Source: Shimwellia blattae DSM 4481 = NBRC 105725 (lineage in GTDB: Bacteria; Pseudomonadota; Gammaproteobacteria; Enterobacterales; Enterobacteriaceae). Taken from it: a stretch of DNA of 64,000 nt. The stretch is taken from NCBI RefSeq assembly GCF_000262305.1, contig NC_017910.1:62001-126000 (forward strand), in the 5' to 3' direction. A program made the translations under genes and the position numbers. Position 1 is the first letter of the stretch, and each line of letters opens with the position of its first letter. Shown piece by piece: positions 1 through 8,809 of the stretch. The notes beneath the pieces were generated by a model. It worked only from the letters and a program-made list of their open reading frames with translations, did not search any database and had not been told where the DNA came from.

Positions 1-216
1 GCTGCGCTTACCAAAATAGCTGCCGTCGGCTTTTTTCAGGCTCACCGCCTGCGGCGTTCTGCCCGTTGCGGCAAGCTGGCCTTTGTCATCCACAATCGCG
101 AAGAACGCGTTTGTGGGGTCGCTGTCGATATAAACGGTTTCTTCACTGCTGCCAACCAGCGTGGCGCAGCCGCTTAGTAACAACGGCAGTAACAGCAAAA
201 AGGCTAATTTTCTCAT
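1..216 (-). CDS. putative lipoprotein, N-terminal part only
   Basis: The gene begins at an ATG at 216 and runs in frame off the left edge, so only the first 72 residues are visible. The N-terminus is a short basic stretch, a leucine-rich hydrophobic core and the lipobox LLSGC with cysteine at residue 17. This predicts a signal peptidase II lipoprotein anchored in the outer or inner membrane. The rest is a small beta-rich-looking segment containing TVYIDSDPTNAFFAI, which resembles PEGA-type surface domains. I do not recognise the family and assign no function. It is transcribed away from the sulfatase gene, and the shared 154-bp gap probably holds both promoters. Confidence 0.7.
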   Translation of the reverse strand, partial: MRKLAFLLLLPLLLSGCATLVGSSEETVYIDSDPTNAFFAIVDDKGQLAATGRTPQAVSLKKADGSYFGKRS

Positions 217-382
217 CCAGGCGCTCCCCCTTGTATAGCGGTTAAAGGCGGCACAAGGGACCGGGAACTTAAGTGCCGGGCAGCATTTACCGGAAAATGT
301 GAATAAATTGTCATAATATTGTAACAAGCCGCAAATTGCGGCCTGATTTATGACACTGATAGCCGGATAAATGAGGATAACC

Positions 383-2359
383 ATGGGTCTGAAACCGATA
401 GTAAAAGGCATGGTGCTTGCGGGTATTTTTTCGTCTTTCCCGCTGACAGCCTGGGCGGACGTTACACCAAAAGCCGCGACGGATGCCACAAAGCAGGCTA
501 ACGATGCGCTTTATAAACAACTGCCTTTCTCCGATAACACCGATTTTACCAATGCCCACAAAGGATTTATTGCCCCGCTGCCGACGGATGTTATTAAGGG
601 CGAGCAGGGCAATGTTATCTGGGATCCTCAGCAATATGCGTTTATTAAAGAGGGAGAGAAAGCCCCGGATACGGTAAACCCGAGCCTGTGGCGCCAGTCT
701 CAGTTGATTAATATTAGCGGCCTGTTTGAAGTTACGGATGGGGTTTACCAGATTCGTAACCTTGACCTCTCTAATATGACCATCATCGAGGGTAAAGAAG
801 GTGTTACCGTCGTTGATCCACTGGTTTCTGCAGAAACCGCAAAAGTGGGCATGGAGCTCTATTATAAAAACCGCGGTAAAAAGCCGGTGGTGGCGGTTAT
901 CTACACCCACAGCCACGTAGACCACTATGGTGGCGTGCGCGGTGTGGTTAGTGAGGATGATGTTAAAGCCGGTAAGGTGAAGATCTATGCGCCTGCGGGC
1001 TTTATGGAAGCGGCGGTGGCGGAAAATATTATGGCCGGTAACGTGATGAGCCGCCGGGCCAGCTATATGTACGGTAACCTGCTCAGGCCAGACGCGACAG
1101 GCCAGGTCGGCGCCGGGCTGGGCACCACAACCTCTGCCGGAACCGTTACCCTGATTGCGCCTACTAATATCATCGAAAAAGACGGCCAGAAAGAGGTGAT
1201 TGATGGCCTGACCTATGACTTTATGCTGGCTCCGGGCTCGGAAGCGCCTTCGGAGATGCTGTGGTATATCGAAGAGAAAAAACTGATTGAATCCGCAGAG
1301 GATGTTACCCATACCCTGCATAACACCTATTCCCTGCGCGGGGCGAAGATCCGCGAGCCCCTGCCGTGGTCAAAATATATTAATGAAGCGATTGTGCGCT
1401 GGGGTGATAAAGCCGAGGTTATCATGGCCCAGCACCACTGGCCGACCTGGGGCAATGAGAATGTGGTGAACCTGCTGAAGAGCCAGCGGGATCTGTACCG
1501 GTATATCAATGACCAGACCCTGCGGATGGCTAACGAAGGGCTGACCCGTGATGAGATCGCGGCGAAATTTAAACTGCCGGATAGCCTGGCGCACACCTGG
1601 GCCAACCGGGGCTACTATGGCTCTGTCAGCCACGATGTGAAAGCGACCTACGTGCTGTATCTTGGCTGGTTTGATGGTAACCCGGCCACCCTGGACGAGC
1701 TGCCGCCGGAAGAGTCTGCGAAGAAATTTGTCGATTATATGGGCGGTGCCGACGCCATCATGAAGAAGGCGAAAGAAGACTACGCCCAGGGGAATTACCG
1801 CTGGGTGGCGCAGGTGGTCAGTAAGATTGTGTTTGCCGATCCGAAAAACCAGGCGGCCCGCAATCTGGAGGCCGATGCTCTGGAGCAACTGGGGTATCAG
1901 GCAGAATCGGGCCCGTGGCGTAACTTTTACCTGACCGGGGCGCAGGAGCTGCGCAATGGCGTGGTGAAAGGGCCAACCCCGAACACCGCCAGCCCGGATA
2001 CGGTAAAAGCCATGACACCGGAAATGTTCTTTGACTATCTCGCGGTGCATATTAACGGCGAAAAAGCCGGTAAGGCGAAGTCGGTCTTTAATATTGACCT
2101 TGGTAACGACGGCGGCAAATACAAGCTGGAGCTGGAAAACGGCGTGCTGAACCACACAGCCAATGCAGAAGCCAAAAATGCAGATACCACCATTACGCTC
2201 AATCGCGATACGCTGAATAAAATTATCCTCAAAGAAGAGACCCTGAAACAGGCTGAGGATAAAGGCGATGTGAAGCTGAGCGGTGATCGCGCGAAACTGG
2301 AAGAGATGCTGGGCTATATGGATAAGTTCGATTTCTGGTTCAATATCGTCACCCCTTAA
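383..2359 (+). CDS. yjcS: linear primary alkyl sulfatase, periplasmic (YjcS/SdsA family)
   Basis: Metallo-beta-lactamase-fold alkyl sulfatase that hydrolyses primary alkyl sulfates such as dodecyl sulfate to alcohol and sulfate. The zinc motif THSHVDHYGG lies near residue 176, a further ligand region is in AEDVTHTLHN near 308, and the C-terminal third matches the dimerisation and SCP2-like domains of the family. The length of 658 residues fits E. coli YjcS (661), and identity looks high throughout. The first 26 or so residues form a signal peptide ending TAWA, so the enzyme should be exported. I chose the ATG at 383 because AGGA sits six bases upstream; an in-frame ATG at 371 has no comparable ribosome site. 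A strong terminator follows, so the gene appears monocistronic. Confidence 0.92.
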   Translation: MGLKPIVKGMVLAGIFSSFPLTAWADVTPKAATDATKQANDALYKQLPFSDNTDFTNAHKGFIAPLPTDVIKGEQGNVIWDPQQYAFIKEGEKAPDTVNPSLWRQSQLINISGLFEVTDGVYQIRNLDLSNMTIIEGKEGVTVVDPLVSAETAKVGMELYYKNRGKKPVVAVIYTHSHVDHYGGVRGVVSEDDVKAGKVKIYAPAGFMEAAVAENIMAGNVMSRRASYMYGNLLRPDATGQVGAGLGTTTSAGTVTLIAPTNIIEKDGQKEVIDGLTYDFMLAPGSEAPSEMLWYIEEKKLIESAEDVTHTLHNTYSLRGAKIREPLPWSKYINEAIVRWGDKAEVIMAQHHWPTWGNENVVNLLKSQRDLYRYINDQTLRMANEGLTRDEIAAKFKLPDSLAHTWANRGYYGSVSHDVKATYVLYLGWFDGNPATLDELPPEESAKKFVDYMGGADAIMKKAKEDYAQGNYRWVAQVVSKIVFADPKNQAARNLEADALEQLGYQAESGPWRNFYLTGAQELRNGVVKGPTPNTASPDTVKAMTPEMFFDYLAVHINGEKAGKAKSVFNIDLGNDGGKYKLELENGVLNHTANAEAKNADTTITLNRDTLNKIILKEETLKQAEDKGDVKLSGDRAKLEEMLGYMDKFDFWFNIVTP

Positions 2360-2366
2360 GATCTAT

Positions 2367-2396
2367 ACCCCTGCAGTGCTTCTGCAGGGGTCATTT
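2367..2396 (+). terminator. terminator of the alkyl sulfatase gene
   Basis: A perfect 10-bp inverted repeat (ACCCCTGCAG / CTGCAGGGGT) with a 5-nt loop starts 7 bases after the stop codon and is followed by a short T-rich run. Confidence 0.75.
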
Positions 2397-2532
2397 TACT
2401 GCGCGGTTTTCTCCGCCAGAATCCCCGCCTGCCCCTGTAGCCTGATATTAGCCCGGAGATTATCGCATCGCTCGTGGCCCTGGCATGTACATTCCTGCTT
2501 TCCTTTATTATCTAAGCGCAAAGAGACGTATT

Positions 2533-3873
2533 ATGGAAAACATTCAAAAACTTATTGCTCAATATCCGTTAGTGGAAGATCTGGTCGCACTCAAAGAGAC
2601 GACCTGGTTTAACCCGGGTACGACCTCTTGTGCGGAAGGCTTACCGTATGTCGGCCTGACGGCGCAGGACGTGCAGGATGCCAGTGATCGCCTGGCGCGT
2701 TTTGCGCCCTATCTGGCAAAAGCCTTTGTGGAAACGGCCCCGGCGGGCGGGATTATTGAATCTGAAGTGGTGCCCATTGGGGCTATGCAGCGGCGTCTGG
2801 AACAGGAGTACGGCCAGACAATCAGCGGCGACATGTTGCTTAAGAAAGACAGCCATCTGCCGATTTCCGGCTCCATTAAAGCGCGGGGCGGTATCTATGA
2901 AGTGCTGACCCACGCAGAAAAGCTGGCGCTGGAGGCGGGCCTGCTGTCAACGGATGATGACTACAGCGTGCTGCTCTCGCCTGAGTGTAAAGCGTTCTTC
3001 AGCCAGTACAGTATTGCGGTGGGCTCAACCGGTAACCTGGGGTTGTCCATCGGCATTATGAGTGCCTGCATTGGTTTTAACGTGACGGTGCATATGTCTG
3101 CCGATGCCCGCGCCTGGAAAAAAGCCAAACTGCGCAGCCACGGTGTTACGGTGGTGGAATACGCAGAGGATTACGGGGTGGCGGTGGAGCAGGGGCGTAA
3201 GGCTGCCGAGTCCGATCCGAACTGCTTTTTTATCGACGATGAAAACTCCCGCACCCTGTTTCTGGGCTATGCGGTTGCCGGCCAGCGGCTGAAAGCGCAG
3301 TTTGCCCGGCAGGGGCGGGTGGTGGATGCCAGCCACCCGCTGTGTGTTTACCTGCCCTGTGGTGTTGGTGGCGGCCCTGGCGGCGTGGCGTTTGGCCTGA
3401 AGCTGGCATTCGGGGATAACGTGCACTGCTTCTTTGCCGAGCCGACCCATTCACCGTGCATGCTGCTGGGCATTTATACCGGCCTGCATGATGCTCTGGC
3501 GGTGCAGGATATCGGTATCGATAACCGGACCGCGGCGGATGGCCTGGCCGTTGGCCGTGCTTCCGGGTTTGTCGGGCGGGCTATGGAGCGGCTGCTGGAT
3601 GGCCTGTACACCCTCGATGATCAGACCATGTACGACATGCTGGGCTGGCTGGCGGAGGAAGAGAAGATTCTGCTGGAGCCCTCGGCGCTGGCGGGGATGG
3701 CGGGGCCACAGCGTATTTGTGCCTCGGCGGCCTGGCAGCAGATGCACGGGATAAGTGATGTGGCGCTCAGTAATGCCACTCACCTGGTCTGGGCTACGGG
3801 TGGCGGTATGGTGCCGCAGGAAGAGATGGCGCAGTATCTGGCAAAAGGGCGGGCACACCGTCGCAGTGCGTGA
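2533..3873 (+). CDS. dsdA: D-serine ammonia-lyase (D-serine dehydratase)
   Basis: PLP enzyme that deaminates D-serine to pyruvate and ammonia, detoxifying D-serine and making it usable as a carbon and nitrogen source. The PLP lysine is in SGSIKARGG (Lys116), the phosphate-binding glycine loop is PCGVGGGPGG near residue 277, and identity to E. coli DsdA is visible end to end. With the ATG at 2533 the protein has 446 residues (E. coli 442), with a short basic C-terminal extension. An upstream in-frame start at 2485 would add sixteen residues with no counterpart in the family. The usual partners dsdC (activator) and dsdX (permease) are not beside it, so its regulation and uptake route are not explained here. 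Confidence 0.95.
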   Translation: MENIQKLIAQYPLVEDLVALKETTWFNPGTTSCAEGLPYVGLTAQDVQDASDRLARFAPYLAKAFVETAPAGGIIESEVVPIGAMQRRLEQEYGQTISGDMLLKKDSHLPISGSIKARGGIYEVLTHAEKLALEAGLLSTDDDYSVLLSPECKAFFSQYSIAVGSTGNLGLSIGIMSACIGFNVTVHMSADARAWKKAKLRSHGVTVVEYAEDYGVAVEQGRKAAESDPNCFFIDDENSRTLFLGYAVAGQRLKAQFARQGRVVDASHPLCVYLPCGVGGGPGGVAFGLKLAFGDNVHCFFAEPTHSPCMLLGIYTGLHDALAVQDIGIDNRTAADGLAVGRASGFVGRAMERLLDGLYTLDDQTMYDMLGWLAEEEKILLEPSALAGMAGPQRICASAAWQQMHGISDVALSNATHLVWATGGGMVPQEEMAQYLAKGRAHRRSA

Positions 3874-3905
3874 TTATCTGATGCGATTTTAACGGGTAAG
3901 TACAC

Positions 3906-3944
3906 AATCCCCGTAAGCTGCGAAGCGTGTTGCTTATGGGGATT
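3906..3944. repeat. imperfect 13-bp inverted repeat downstream of dsdA
   Basis: Arms 3906-3918 and 3932-3944 pair with one G-T wobble around a 13-nt loop. The element lies between convergent dsdA and the rhuM-like gene and could terminate either transcript, although neither side has a long T-run. Nothing else is evident in the 195-bp gap. Confidence 0.5.
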
Positions 3945-4068
3945 GGGGGAGCCGGGGCCCGGAAAATGGCTGCCACCGCAACTTTTTGATACCAGGGCCG
4001 GTGACAGATCGGTGTTGTAGCGTTCTTTGAATGCGGCAGTGATTTCACAGGGGTCATGCCTGTGGCGC

Positions 4069-5112
4069 TCAGAACTCTTTTTTGTGCTTTTTTCCCCATT
4101 GCAGCAATGTGTTGAGATCCTTCTCACCTTCAGCTTCTTTTAAGCGCCGTTGTTGCTCCGCATACTGGCGGTATTCCGCCTGGGCTTTTTCATCGGCCAT
4201 TTTCTTGCTGACGTTGCCCGCACCTTGCAGAACTTCGCGGTCGTTAAATTGCAGAAACTGATCCAGTTTATCCTGCCAGTCACTTAAAAAAACTTGCTGA
4301 CGACGACGAGCCTGATCTTCGGCAAAATCCAGCCACATGTTCACTACACGGTTGAGTTCGCTGACTTCATCCTGGTTAAGGTAGTTTTTTGCCACAGTCA
4401 CGTCGCCTTTACGTACCTCTTCGCCTTTATAGCTGGTTAGACCCATATGTGGTTGGCTGGAATTGGCACGTTGGTGGATGAGTTCAGCTGCCGTATGGCC
4501 GGTACAGGCAAAATGCAGTTTGTTCTGGATAGTTTGGAAAAACTGCGTGGTCTCTTTCAATGATGGCTGATAGTCAGCGGCCAACGCAAAGATCTCTCTG
4601 ACTCGTAAATAAACCCGTCGTTCGCTGGCGCGAATATCGCGGATGCGCTCCAGCATCTGATCAAAATAGTCAGGTACGGCCGATGTCCCAACGGGTGGAT
4701 TTTTCAGCCGCTCATCGTCCATCACAAAACCTTTTATCAGATACTCCTGGAGTGTCTGAGTGGCCCACTGACGGAACTGCGTGCCGCGTGGCGAGCGGAC
4801 ACGATAACCAATAGCGAGTATGACGGGGAGACTGTAGTGAAGCATATGGCGGCTTACCTGACGATGACCTTCCTGCTGAACTTGTAAGTAAGACTTACAG
4901 GTTGCGTTTTGTTCAAGTTCGCCTTCTTCGTAGATTGCTTTAATGTGTTGTGTGATGGCCTGGGGGGTAATCTGGTAGAGGTTTGCGATGGTTGCCTGGG
5001 GTAACCAGAGTGTTTCTTGCTCAAAGCGGCATTCAACATGTACCTCACCGTCATCACTGGCAAACATAATAAACTCGCCTGTCGGAGAATGAGATAAATC
5101 TTTGTCAGCCAT
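4069..5112 (-). CDS. rhuM: RhuM-family protein
   Basis: A 347-residue protein of the virulence RhuM family (named from Salmonella pathogenicity island SPI-3), whose biochemical function is unsettled. The N-terminus has the family pattern FEQETLWLPQATIANLYQ followed by a helix-turn-helix-like segment near residues 30-60 and PRGTQFRQWATQTLQEYL, which is shared with phage-type antirepressor and DNA-binding modules. The C-terminal third is charged and helical (KMADEKAQAEYRQYAEQQ). I chose the ATG at 5112 because GGAGA lies five bases upstream; the open frame extends to 5301 but would overlap the selC tRNA. The gene sits on the 3' side of selC, the same relation as rhuM in SPI-3, and so probably arrived by transfer. 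No integrase is visible. Confidence 0.8.
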   Translation of the reverse strand: MADKDLSHSPTGEFIMFASDDGEVHVECRFEQETLWLPQATIANLYQITPQAITQHIKAIYEEGELEQNATCKSYLQVQQEGHRQVSRHMLHYSLPVILAIGYRVRSPRGTQFRQWATQTLQEYLIKGFVMDDERLKNPPVGTSAVPDYFDQMLERIRDIRASERRVYLRVREIFALAADYQPSLKETTQFFQTIQNKLHFACTGHTAAELIHQRANSSQPHMGLTSYKGEEVRKGDVTVAKNYLNQDEVSELNRVVNMWLDFAEDQARRRQQVFLSDWQDKLDQFLQFNDREVLQGAGNVSKKMADEKAQAEYRQYAEQQRRLKEAEGEKDLNTLLQWGKKHKKEF

Positions 5113-5250
5113 GTTGTCTCCGCTTTTATGTGAGCTGTTGTGTGTAACCATTCCGTATCCCTGAAGGCTGTACACCGGTAAACAACGTCCGGAACAGGAT
5201 TTCTGTGCGATACCATTATTACGTGCAGACAACATGGGGGATAGGCGGTT

Positions 5251-5345
5251 TGGCGGAAGACCACAGGAGTCGAACCTGCCCGGGACCGCTGGCGGCCCCA
5301 ACTGGATTTGAAGTCCAGCCGCCTCACCGGAGACGACGATCTTCC
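5251..5345 (-). tRNA. selC: tRNA-Sec (anticodon UCA)
   Basis: A 95-nt gene that matches E. coli selC almost base for base, including the long 8-bp acceptor stem, long variable arm, anticodon TCA within GGACTTCAAATCC, T-loop GGTTCGACTCC and encoded CCA (5251-5253 on the plus strand as TGG). One acceptor-stem pair is U-G instead of U-A. It reads UGA as selenocysteine with SelA and SelB, both in this window, and is needed for FdoG. A -10 box (TATAAT, 5362-5367) lies about 17 bases upstream; the -35 is not clear. tRNA-Sec genes are frequent integration sites, which fits the neighbouring rhuM gene. Confidence 0.98.
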
Positions 5346-5361
5346 TCAGAAAGTGCCCGCT

Positions 5362-5367
5362 ATTATA
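5362..5367 (-). promoter_or_regulatory. selC promoter -10 element
   Basis: A perfect TATAAT read on the minus strand, followed by AGCGGGC, places the start about 10 bases before the mature tRNA. No convincing -35 hexamer is seen. Confidence 0.6.
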
Positions 5368-5414
5368 GCGGTTTTAGTGGTATTTCCTACCCCTGTTATC
5401 ACTTTCTGAAGACA

Positions 5415-5448
5415 ACAGGGCGGCGCCCGTTTGCGGACGCCGCCCTGT
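5415..5448 (-). terminator. GC-rich hairpin after the yeaR-like gene
   Basis: A perfect 11-bp inverted repeat (ACAGGGCGGCG and its complement) with a 12-nt loop lies 29 bases past the yeaR-like stop codon. The U-run is weak on the minus strand (TTGTCTTC), so it may work as a terminator or as a 3' stability hairpin. Confidence 0.5.
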
Positions 5449-5476
5449 CAGACCGGTTACTGCTTGTTGCCGCGCG

Positions 5477-5833
5477 TTAGCGGCGCGGGATATTGACCAC
5501 CTGCCTGATACCCTCACCTTCAGGGGAGGAGTCCGGCGCGGCGAAAAAGTCGATATTAAAGTATGTATCGTCGGTCAGCAGTTCAATACGGTGCCAGTAC
5601 CGGGGCGGGCTGATACCAAAATGCCCGGCCTCTATCACCACTTCAATTTCCGGCGTGGTGTCCTGCTCATTGCGAAAACCGATATATTTTACCGCCCCCT
5701 GCATCACGGACAGGCGCCCGTAGACCCCGGCTTTAGTGTTGTGGTGGGTCAGCAGGGCACCGGGTACGGTGGTTTTATTCCAGAACGGTGTGGAGCGGGT
5801 ATGGCGGAAGTTTTCAGGGATAGTTATAGCCAT
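5477..5833 (-). CDS. yeaR: YeaR-like DUF1971 protein, probably NO-responsive
   Basis: Small cupin-like protein of the DUF1971/YeaR family (related to the TehB N-terminal domain) with 118 residues, against 119 for E. coli YeaR. Conserved stretches include HTRSTPFWNK, GVYGRLSVMQGAVKYIGF, SPPRYWHRIE and TDDTYFNIDFF. The function of YeaR is not established; in E. coli the yeaR-yoaG operon responds to nitrate and nitric oxide through NarL and NsrR. The start is the ATG at 5833, which has GAGGTG seven bases upstream; a GTG at 5842 is less well placed. It is preceded by a sigma54-type promoter and three NorR-type sites, an arrangement copied from norVW upstream, so NO control here would be through NorR. 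No yoaG follows. Confidence 0.85.
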   Translation of the reverse strand: MAITIPENFRHTRSTPFWNKTTVPGALLTHHNTKAGVYGRLSVMQGAVKYIGFRNEQDTTPEIEVVIEAGHFGISPPRYWHRIELLTDDTYFNIDFFAAPDSSPEGEGIRQVVNIPRR

Positions 5834-5905
5834 GGTGGTCACCTCATTAAGTCGTCAGTCCATCAGGATCGCGCGCGGTACTGCAACGCTGTGTATCTGT
5901 AATAG

Positions 5906-5921
5906 TGCATATGCCGTGCCA
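5906..5921 (-). promoter_or_regulatory. sigma54 promoter of the yeaR-like gene
   Basis: Read on the minus strand this is TGGCACGGCATATGCA, with a full TGGCACG -24 element, four-base spacer and TGC at -12. It lies about 75 bases before the start codon. Confidence 0.8.
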
Positions 5922-5975
5922 GTTTTAAAAATCACTGATATTCATCTAGTTACGTTTTTTCCACTGCGCAGCAAT

Positions 5976-6030
5976 GTCATATTGACTTCCCCTGTTTGTG
6001 TCAATATGACTGTCTGAGAGTCATATTGAC
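5976..6030. promoter_or_regulatory. three NorR-type enhancer sites upstream of the yeaR-like gene
   Basis: Three copies of the dyad GTCA-N3-TGAC occur: GTCATATTGAC (5976-5986), GTCAATATGAC (6000-6010) and GTCATATTGAC (6020-6030). Their centres are 24 and 20 bp apart, and the nearest begins 55 bp above the sigma54 promoter. This is the known NorR recognition pattern (GT-N7-AC with GTCA/TGAC arms). The rest of the 340-bp gap between the yeaR-like gene and norW holds the sigma54 promoter and the norW terminator. Confidence 0.8.
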
Positions 6031-6069
6031 CGTCAGACTGCTGGCTGGACTACCTTCACAGAATAAACC

Positions 6070-6093
6070 AAAAAAAGCCCCGCAAGGCGGGGC
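6070..6093 (-). terminator. norVW operon terminator
   Basis: Read on the minus strand, GCCCCGC-CTT-GCGGGGC is followed by a run of seven T residues, about 80 bases after the norW stop codon. Confidence 0.85.
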
Positions 6094-6171
6094 AAATCGT
6101 AAGGCTAAGTACCGGGCGGGCCCGGTAAGGCATGCGGCGCAGTCCGGCGCCGTTGAGGTTTTTCCGGTTAT

Positions 6172-7317
6172 TCAGGCGGCGGTCGCCACATTCAGCTGTT
6201 TGAGCAGGGCGAAGCCTTGCTTCATTTCATCTTCGCTGACCACAAAGGCCCGCAGAATATTCTGTTCGTCATAGCCACGGGCCACCATACCGGCCGCGCC
6301 GCGCTGGATCTGCCATGACAAGTCCGTGCGCCGGGTATCCCCCGCCAGCTGGAGCGGCAGATCCGGGGTTTTGATTTTGACCAGCATGCCCGGTAGCTGC
6401 AGCGTGTGGTTATCACCCAGCAGATTTTTCGCCAGCGTCATCGCCCCCAGCAGGGCCGGCTGCAGGAAGGGCAGCACCTGGCCGTCCACTTCCGCACAGT
6501 CGCCCAGGGCGTAGATATCCGGCTGGCTGCTCTGTAACTGGCGGTTCACCACAATACCCCGGTTCACCGTAAGCCCCGCATGCTGCGCCAGGCCCGTATT
6601 CGGGCGCAGGCCAATGGCGGCCACCGCGATGCTGACATCCAGGGTACGGCCATTGCTCAGTGTGGCCTGAACCCCGTCGGCAGTACGGCGCAGTGCCTGT
6701 AACTGCTGGCCAAACAGCAGCTCCACCCCCTGCTGATGCAGATGGCTTTGCAGGCGGGCGCTGGTCTCTGGCGGCATCAGCGAGCCCAGCAGGCAGGGGC
6801 CGTTATCCACCACCACTACCTGCTTACCGGCCCGTGAGAAATCCATTGCCAGCTCGGTACCTATCAGCCCGCCCCCGAGGATAAGAACGCGCCCGGCGTC
6901 CCGCAGCCCGGATTCACAGGCGCGGTACTCGTCCTGGCTGTTCAGGGTCAGCAGCAGCTCGCGCCCGTCAACCGGGGGGCGCACTGCGCTGGCGCCGGTG
7001 GCCAGTACCAGCTTGTCATAGTGCCACTCACGGCGGCTGCTGCTGACCACATGGCGTTCGGGATCGATACCGGTGACCCACTCGCCGGGGAAGAGCTGCA
7101 GATGATACTGTTCGGCAAACTCGCCTGCGCTCTGGCGGACCATTTCGTCGGCGCTGACCCCCTGGCTTATCACATGGCTGAGGTCGGGCTTGTTGTACTC
7201 GTCCATGCTGTCTGCGGCAATCAGGGTTAGCGGCACCTCGCTGTTTTGCTTACGGATACTTTTGACCAGCTGGCGGGCGGCAAAGCCCGAGCCGATAATG
7301 ACAATGCCATGCTCCAT
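6172..7317 (-). CDS. norW: NADH:flavorubredoxin reductase
   Basis: FAD- and NADH-dependent oxidoreductase that passes electrons from NADH to the rubredoxin domain of NorV for nitric oxide reduction in the cytoplasm. The N-terminal FAD-binding motif is IIGSGFAARQL (residues 5-15), the NADH-binding motif is LILGGGLIGTELAMDF near 145, and the second FAD motif is DIYALGDCAEV near 265. The length of 381 residues compares with 377 in E. coli. It follows norV by 9 bp and is expected to be co-transcribed from the norV promoter. In E. coli K-12 norW faces hypF; here it is followed by the yeaR-like gene. Confidence 0.95.
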   Translation of the reverse strand: MEHGIVIIGSGFAARQLVKSIRKQNSEVPLTLIAADSMDEYNKPDLSHVISQGVSADEMVRQSAGEFAEQYHLQLFPGEWVTGIDPERHVVSSSRREWHYDKLVLATGASAVRPPVDGRELLLTLNSQDEYRACESGLRDAGRVLILGGGLIGTELAMDFSRAGKQVVVVDNGPCLLGSLMPPETSARLQSHLHQQGVELLFGQQLQALRRTADGVQATLSNGRTLDVSIAVAAIGLRPNTGLAQHAGLTVNRGIVVNRQLQSSQPDIYALGDCAEVDGQVLPFLQPALLGAMTLAKNLLGDNHTLQLPGMLVKIKTPDLPLQLAGDTRRTDLSWQIQRGAAGMVARGYDEQNILRAFVVSEDEMKQGFALLKQLNVATAA

Positions 7318-7326
7318 AACGCCCCC

Positions 7327-8766
7327 TTATTTCACCGGATCAAACACATCTTTGCCCATTGAGCATTCCGGGCAGAGAAAGTCGTCAGGCACATCGCTCC
7401 ACGGGGTGCCGGGGGCCACATTCTGGGTCTCTTCGCCGGTGGCCGGATCGTAGATCCACATACAGACACTGCACTGCATTTTCGGGCCGAGATCGGCGTT
7501 GGCAGCAGGCCGGGCGGCTTCGGTACTGGCGCAACCGCAGGCACTCTGTGGGGCGGTCTCCGGCAGCGGAGAGAGCGCCCACTGGCGGGCGATTTCCCGG
7601 CCGTGTTCGCGGCAGGCGGCCAGGGTGTCGCTGTCCGGGCGCCATTTGGCTTTCAGGGAGATAGTGGTTTCGAACCCGGCATCCATCAGGCGGGTCTGGA
7701 CCCGGTCAACGGCGCCGCCGTTCCAGCCGTAGCTCCCGAAGGCAGAGGCTTTTTTATTGCGAAAACGCAGGCCGGTAAGCTCTTCGAGTAAGCCTGCCAC
7801 TTTCGGCATCATCACGTTATTCATGGTTGATGAGCCCACCAGAACCCCCTTAGAGCGGAAGGTGCTGGTGATAATGTCGTTTTTGTCGCTGCGCGCCACG
7901 TTGTAAATTTTCACCGCCACGCGAGGGTCAACTTCGGTAATCCCCTGGGCGATGGCGTCGGCCATCATCCGGGTGTTGTTCGACATGGTATCGTAGAAAA
8001 TAGTAATGCGATCTTCCTGGTAGTCGGCCGCCCACTTCAGATACTGCTCAACAATTTGGGTCGGGTTGTCGCGCCATACCACCCCGTGGGAGGTCGCTAT
8101 CATATCCACCGGCAGGTTGAAACCGAGGATCTCGGTAATTTTCGGGGTCACCAGGCGGCTGAACGGGGTCAGAATATTGGCGTAATAGCGCTGGCACTGA
8201 TCAAACAGCTCCGTCTGGTCGACTTCGTCATTGAACAGGTGCTCGTCGCAGTAGTGCTGGCCAAAGGCGTCATTACTGAACAGCACCGCATCGCCAGTGA
8301 TATAGGTCATCATGCTGTCCGGCCAGTGCAGCATCGGGGTTTCAACAAAAATCAGTTTCTTGCCGTTACCGATATCCAGGCTGTCGCCGGTTTTCACCAC
8401 ATTAAAATTCCACTCCGGGTGGTGGTGGTGGCCGTTAATGGAGTCGATGGCGTTGTTAGTGCAGTAAATCGGGGTATCGGGGATGTAAGACATCAGCTCG
8501 GTCAGGGCACCGGCGTGGTCTTCTTCCGCGTGGTTGATGATGATGTAGTCGATAGCGTTAAGGTCTATCTCGTCTTGCAGGTTGCGCACAAATTCCCGGC
8601 TGAATTTGTGGTCTACGGTGTCAATCAGGACATTTTTTTCTTCCCGGATCAGGTAGCTGTTATAGCTGCTGCCTTTCAGTGTTTTGTACTCGGTGCCGTG
8701 AAAATCACGCACTTCCCAGTCACGCTGACCAACCCAGTGAATGTTATTTTTAACCAGAATAGACAT
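7327..8766 (-). CDS. norV: anaerobic nitric oxide reductase flavorubredoxin
   Basis: Flavodiiron protein reducing NO to N2O under anaerobic conditions. Residues 1-250 are the metallo-beta-lactamase-like di-iron domain with His79, Glu81, Asp83 and His84 in NHAEEDHAG. Residues about 254-393 are the flavodoxin FMN domain (IFYDTMSNNTRMMADAIA). After a linker the C-terminal rubredoxin has CSVCMWIYDP and CPECSMG, the four cysteines that bind iron. The 479 residues match the E. coli length. It heads the norVW operon below a sigma54-type promoter with three NorR-type sites. The divergent norR gene found in E. coli is absent at this place. Confidence 0.97.
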   Translation of the reverse strand: MSILVKNNIHWVGQRDWEVRDFHGTEYKTLKGSSYNSYLIREEKNVLIDTVDHKFSREFVRNLQDEIDLNAIDYIIINHAEEDHAGALTELMSYIPDTPIYCTNNAIDSINGHHHHPEWNFNVVKTGDSLDIGNGKKLIFVETPMLHWPDSMMTYITGDAVLFSNDAFGQHYCDEHLFNDEVDQTELFDQCQRYYANILTPFSRLVTPKITEILGFNLPVDMIATSHGVVWRDNPTQIVEQYLKWAADYQEDRITIFYDTMSNNTRMMADAIAQGITEVDPRVAVKIYNVARSDKNDIITSTFRSKGVLVGSSTMNNVMMPKVAGLLEELTGLRFRNKKASAFGSYGWNGGAVDRVQTRLMDAGFETTISLKAKWRPDSDTLAACREHGREIARQWALSPLPETAPQSACGCASTEAARPAANADLGPKMQCSVCMWIYDPATGEETQNVAPGTPWSDVPDDFLCPECSMGKDVFDPVK

Positions 8767-8809
8767 AGATACCTCAATAGCAAATGATCAATAAATGATG
8801 CTTAGCTAA

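Noticed and set aside
3874..5250. integrase gene or duplicated attachment site marking an island at selC
   Set aside because: I found no integrase fragment and no second copy of the selC 3' end, so a bounded island cannot be claimed.
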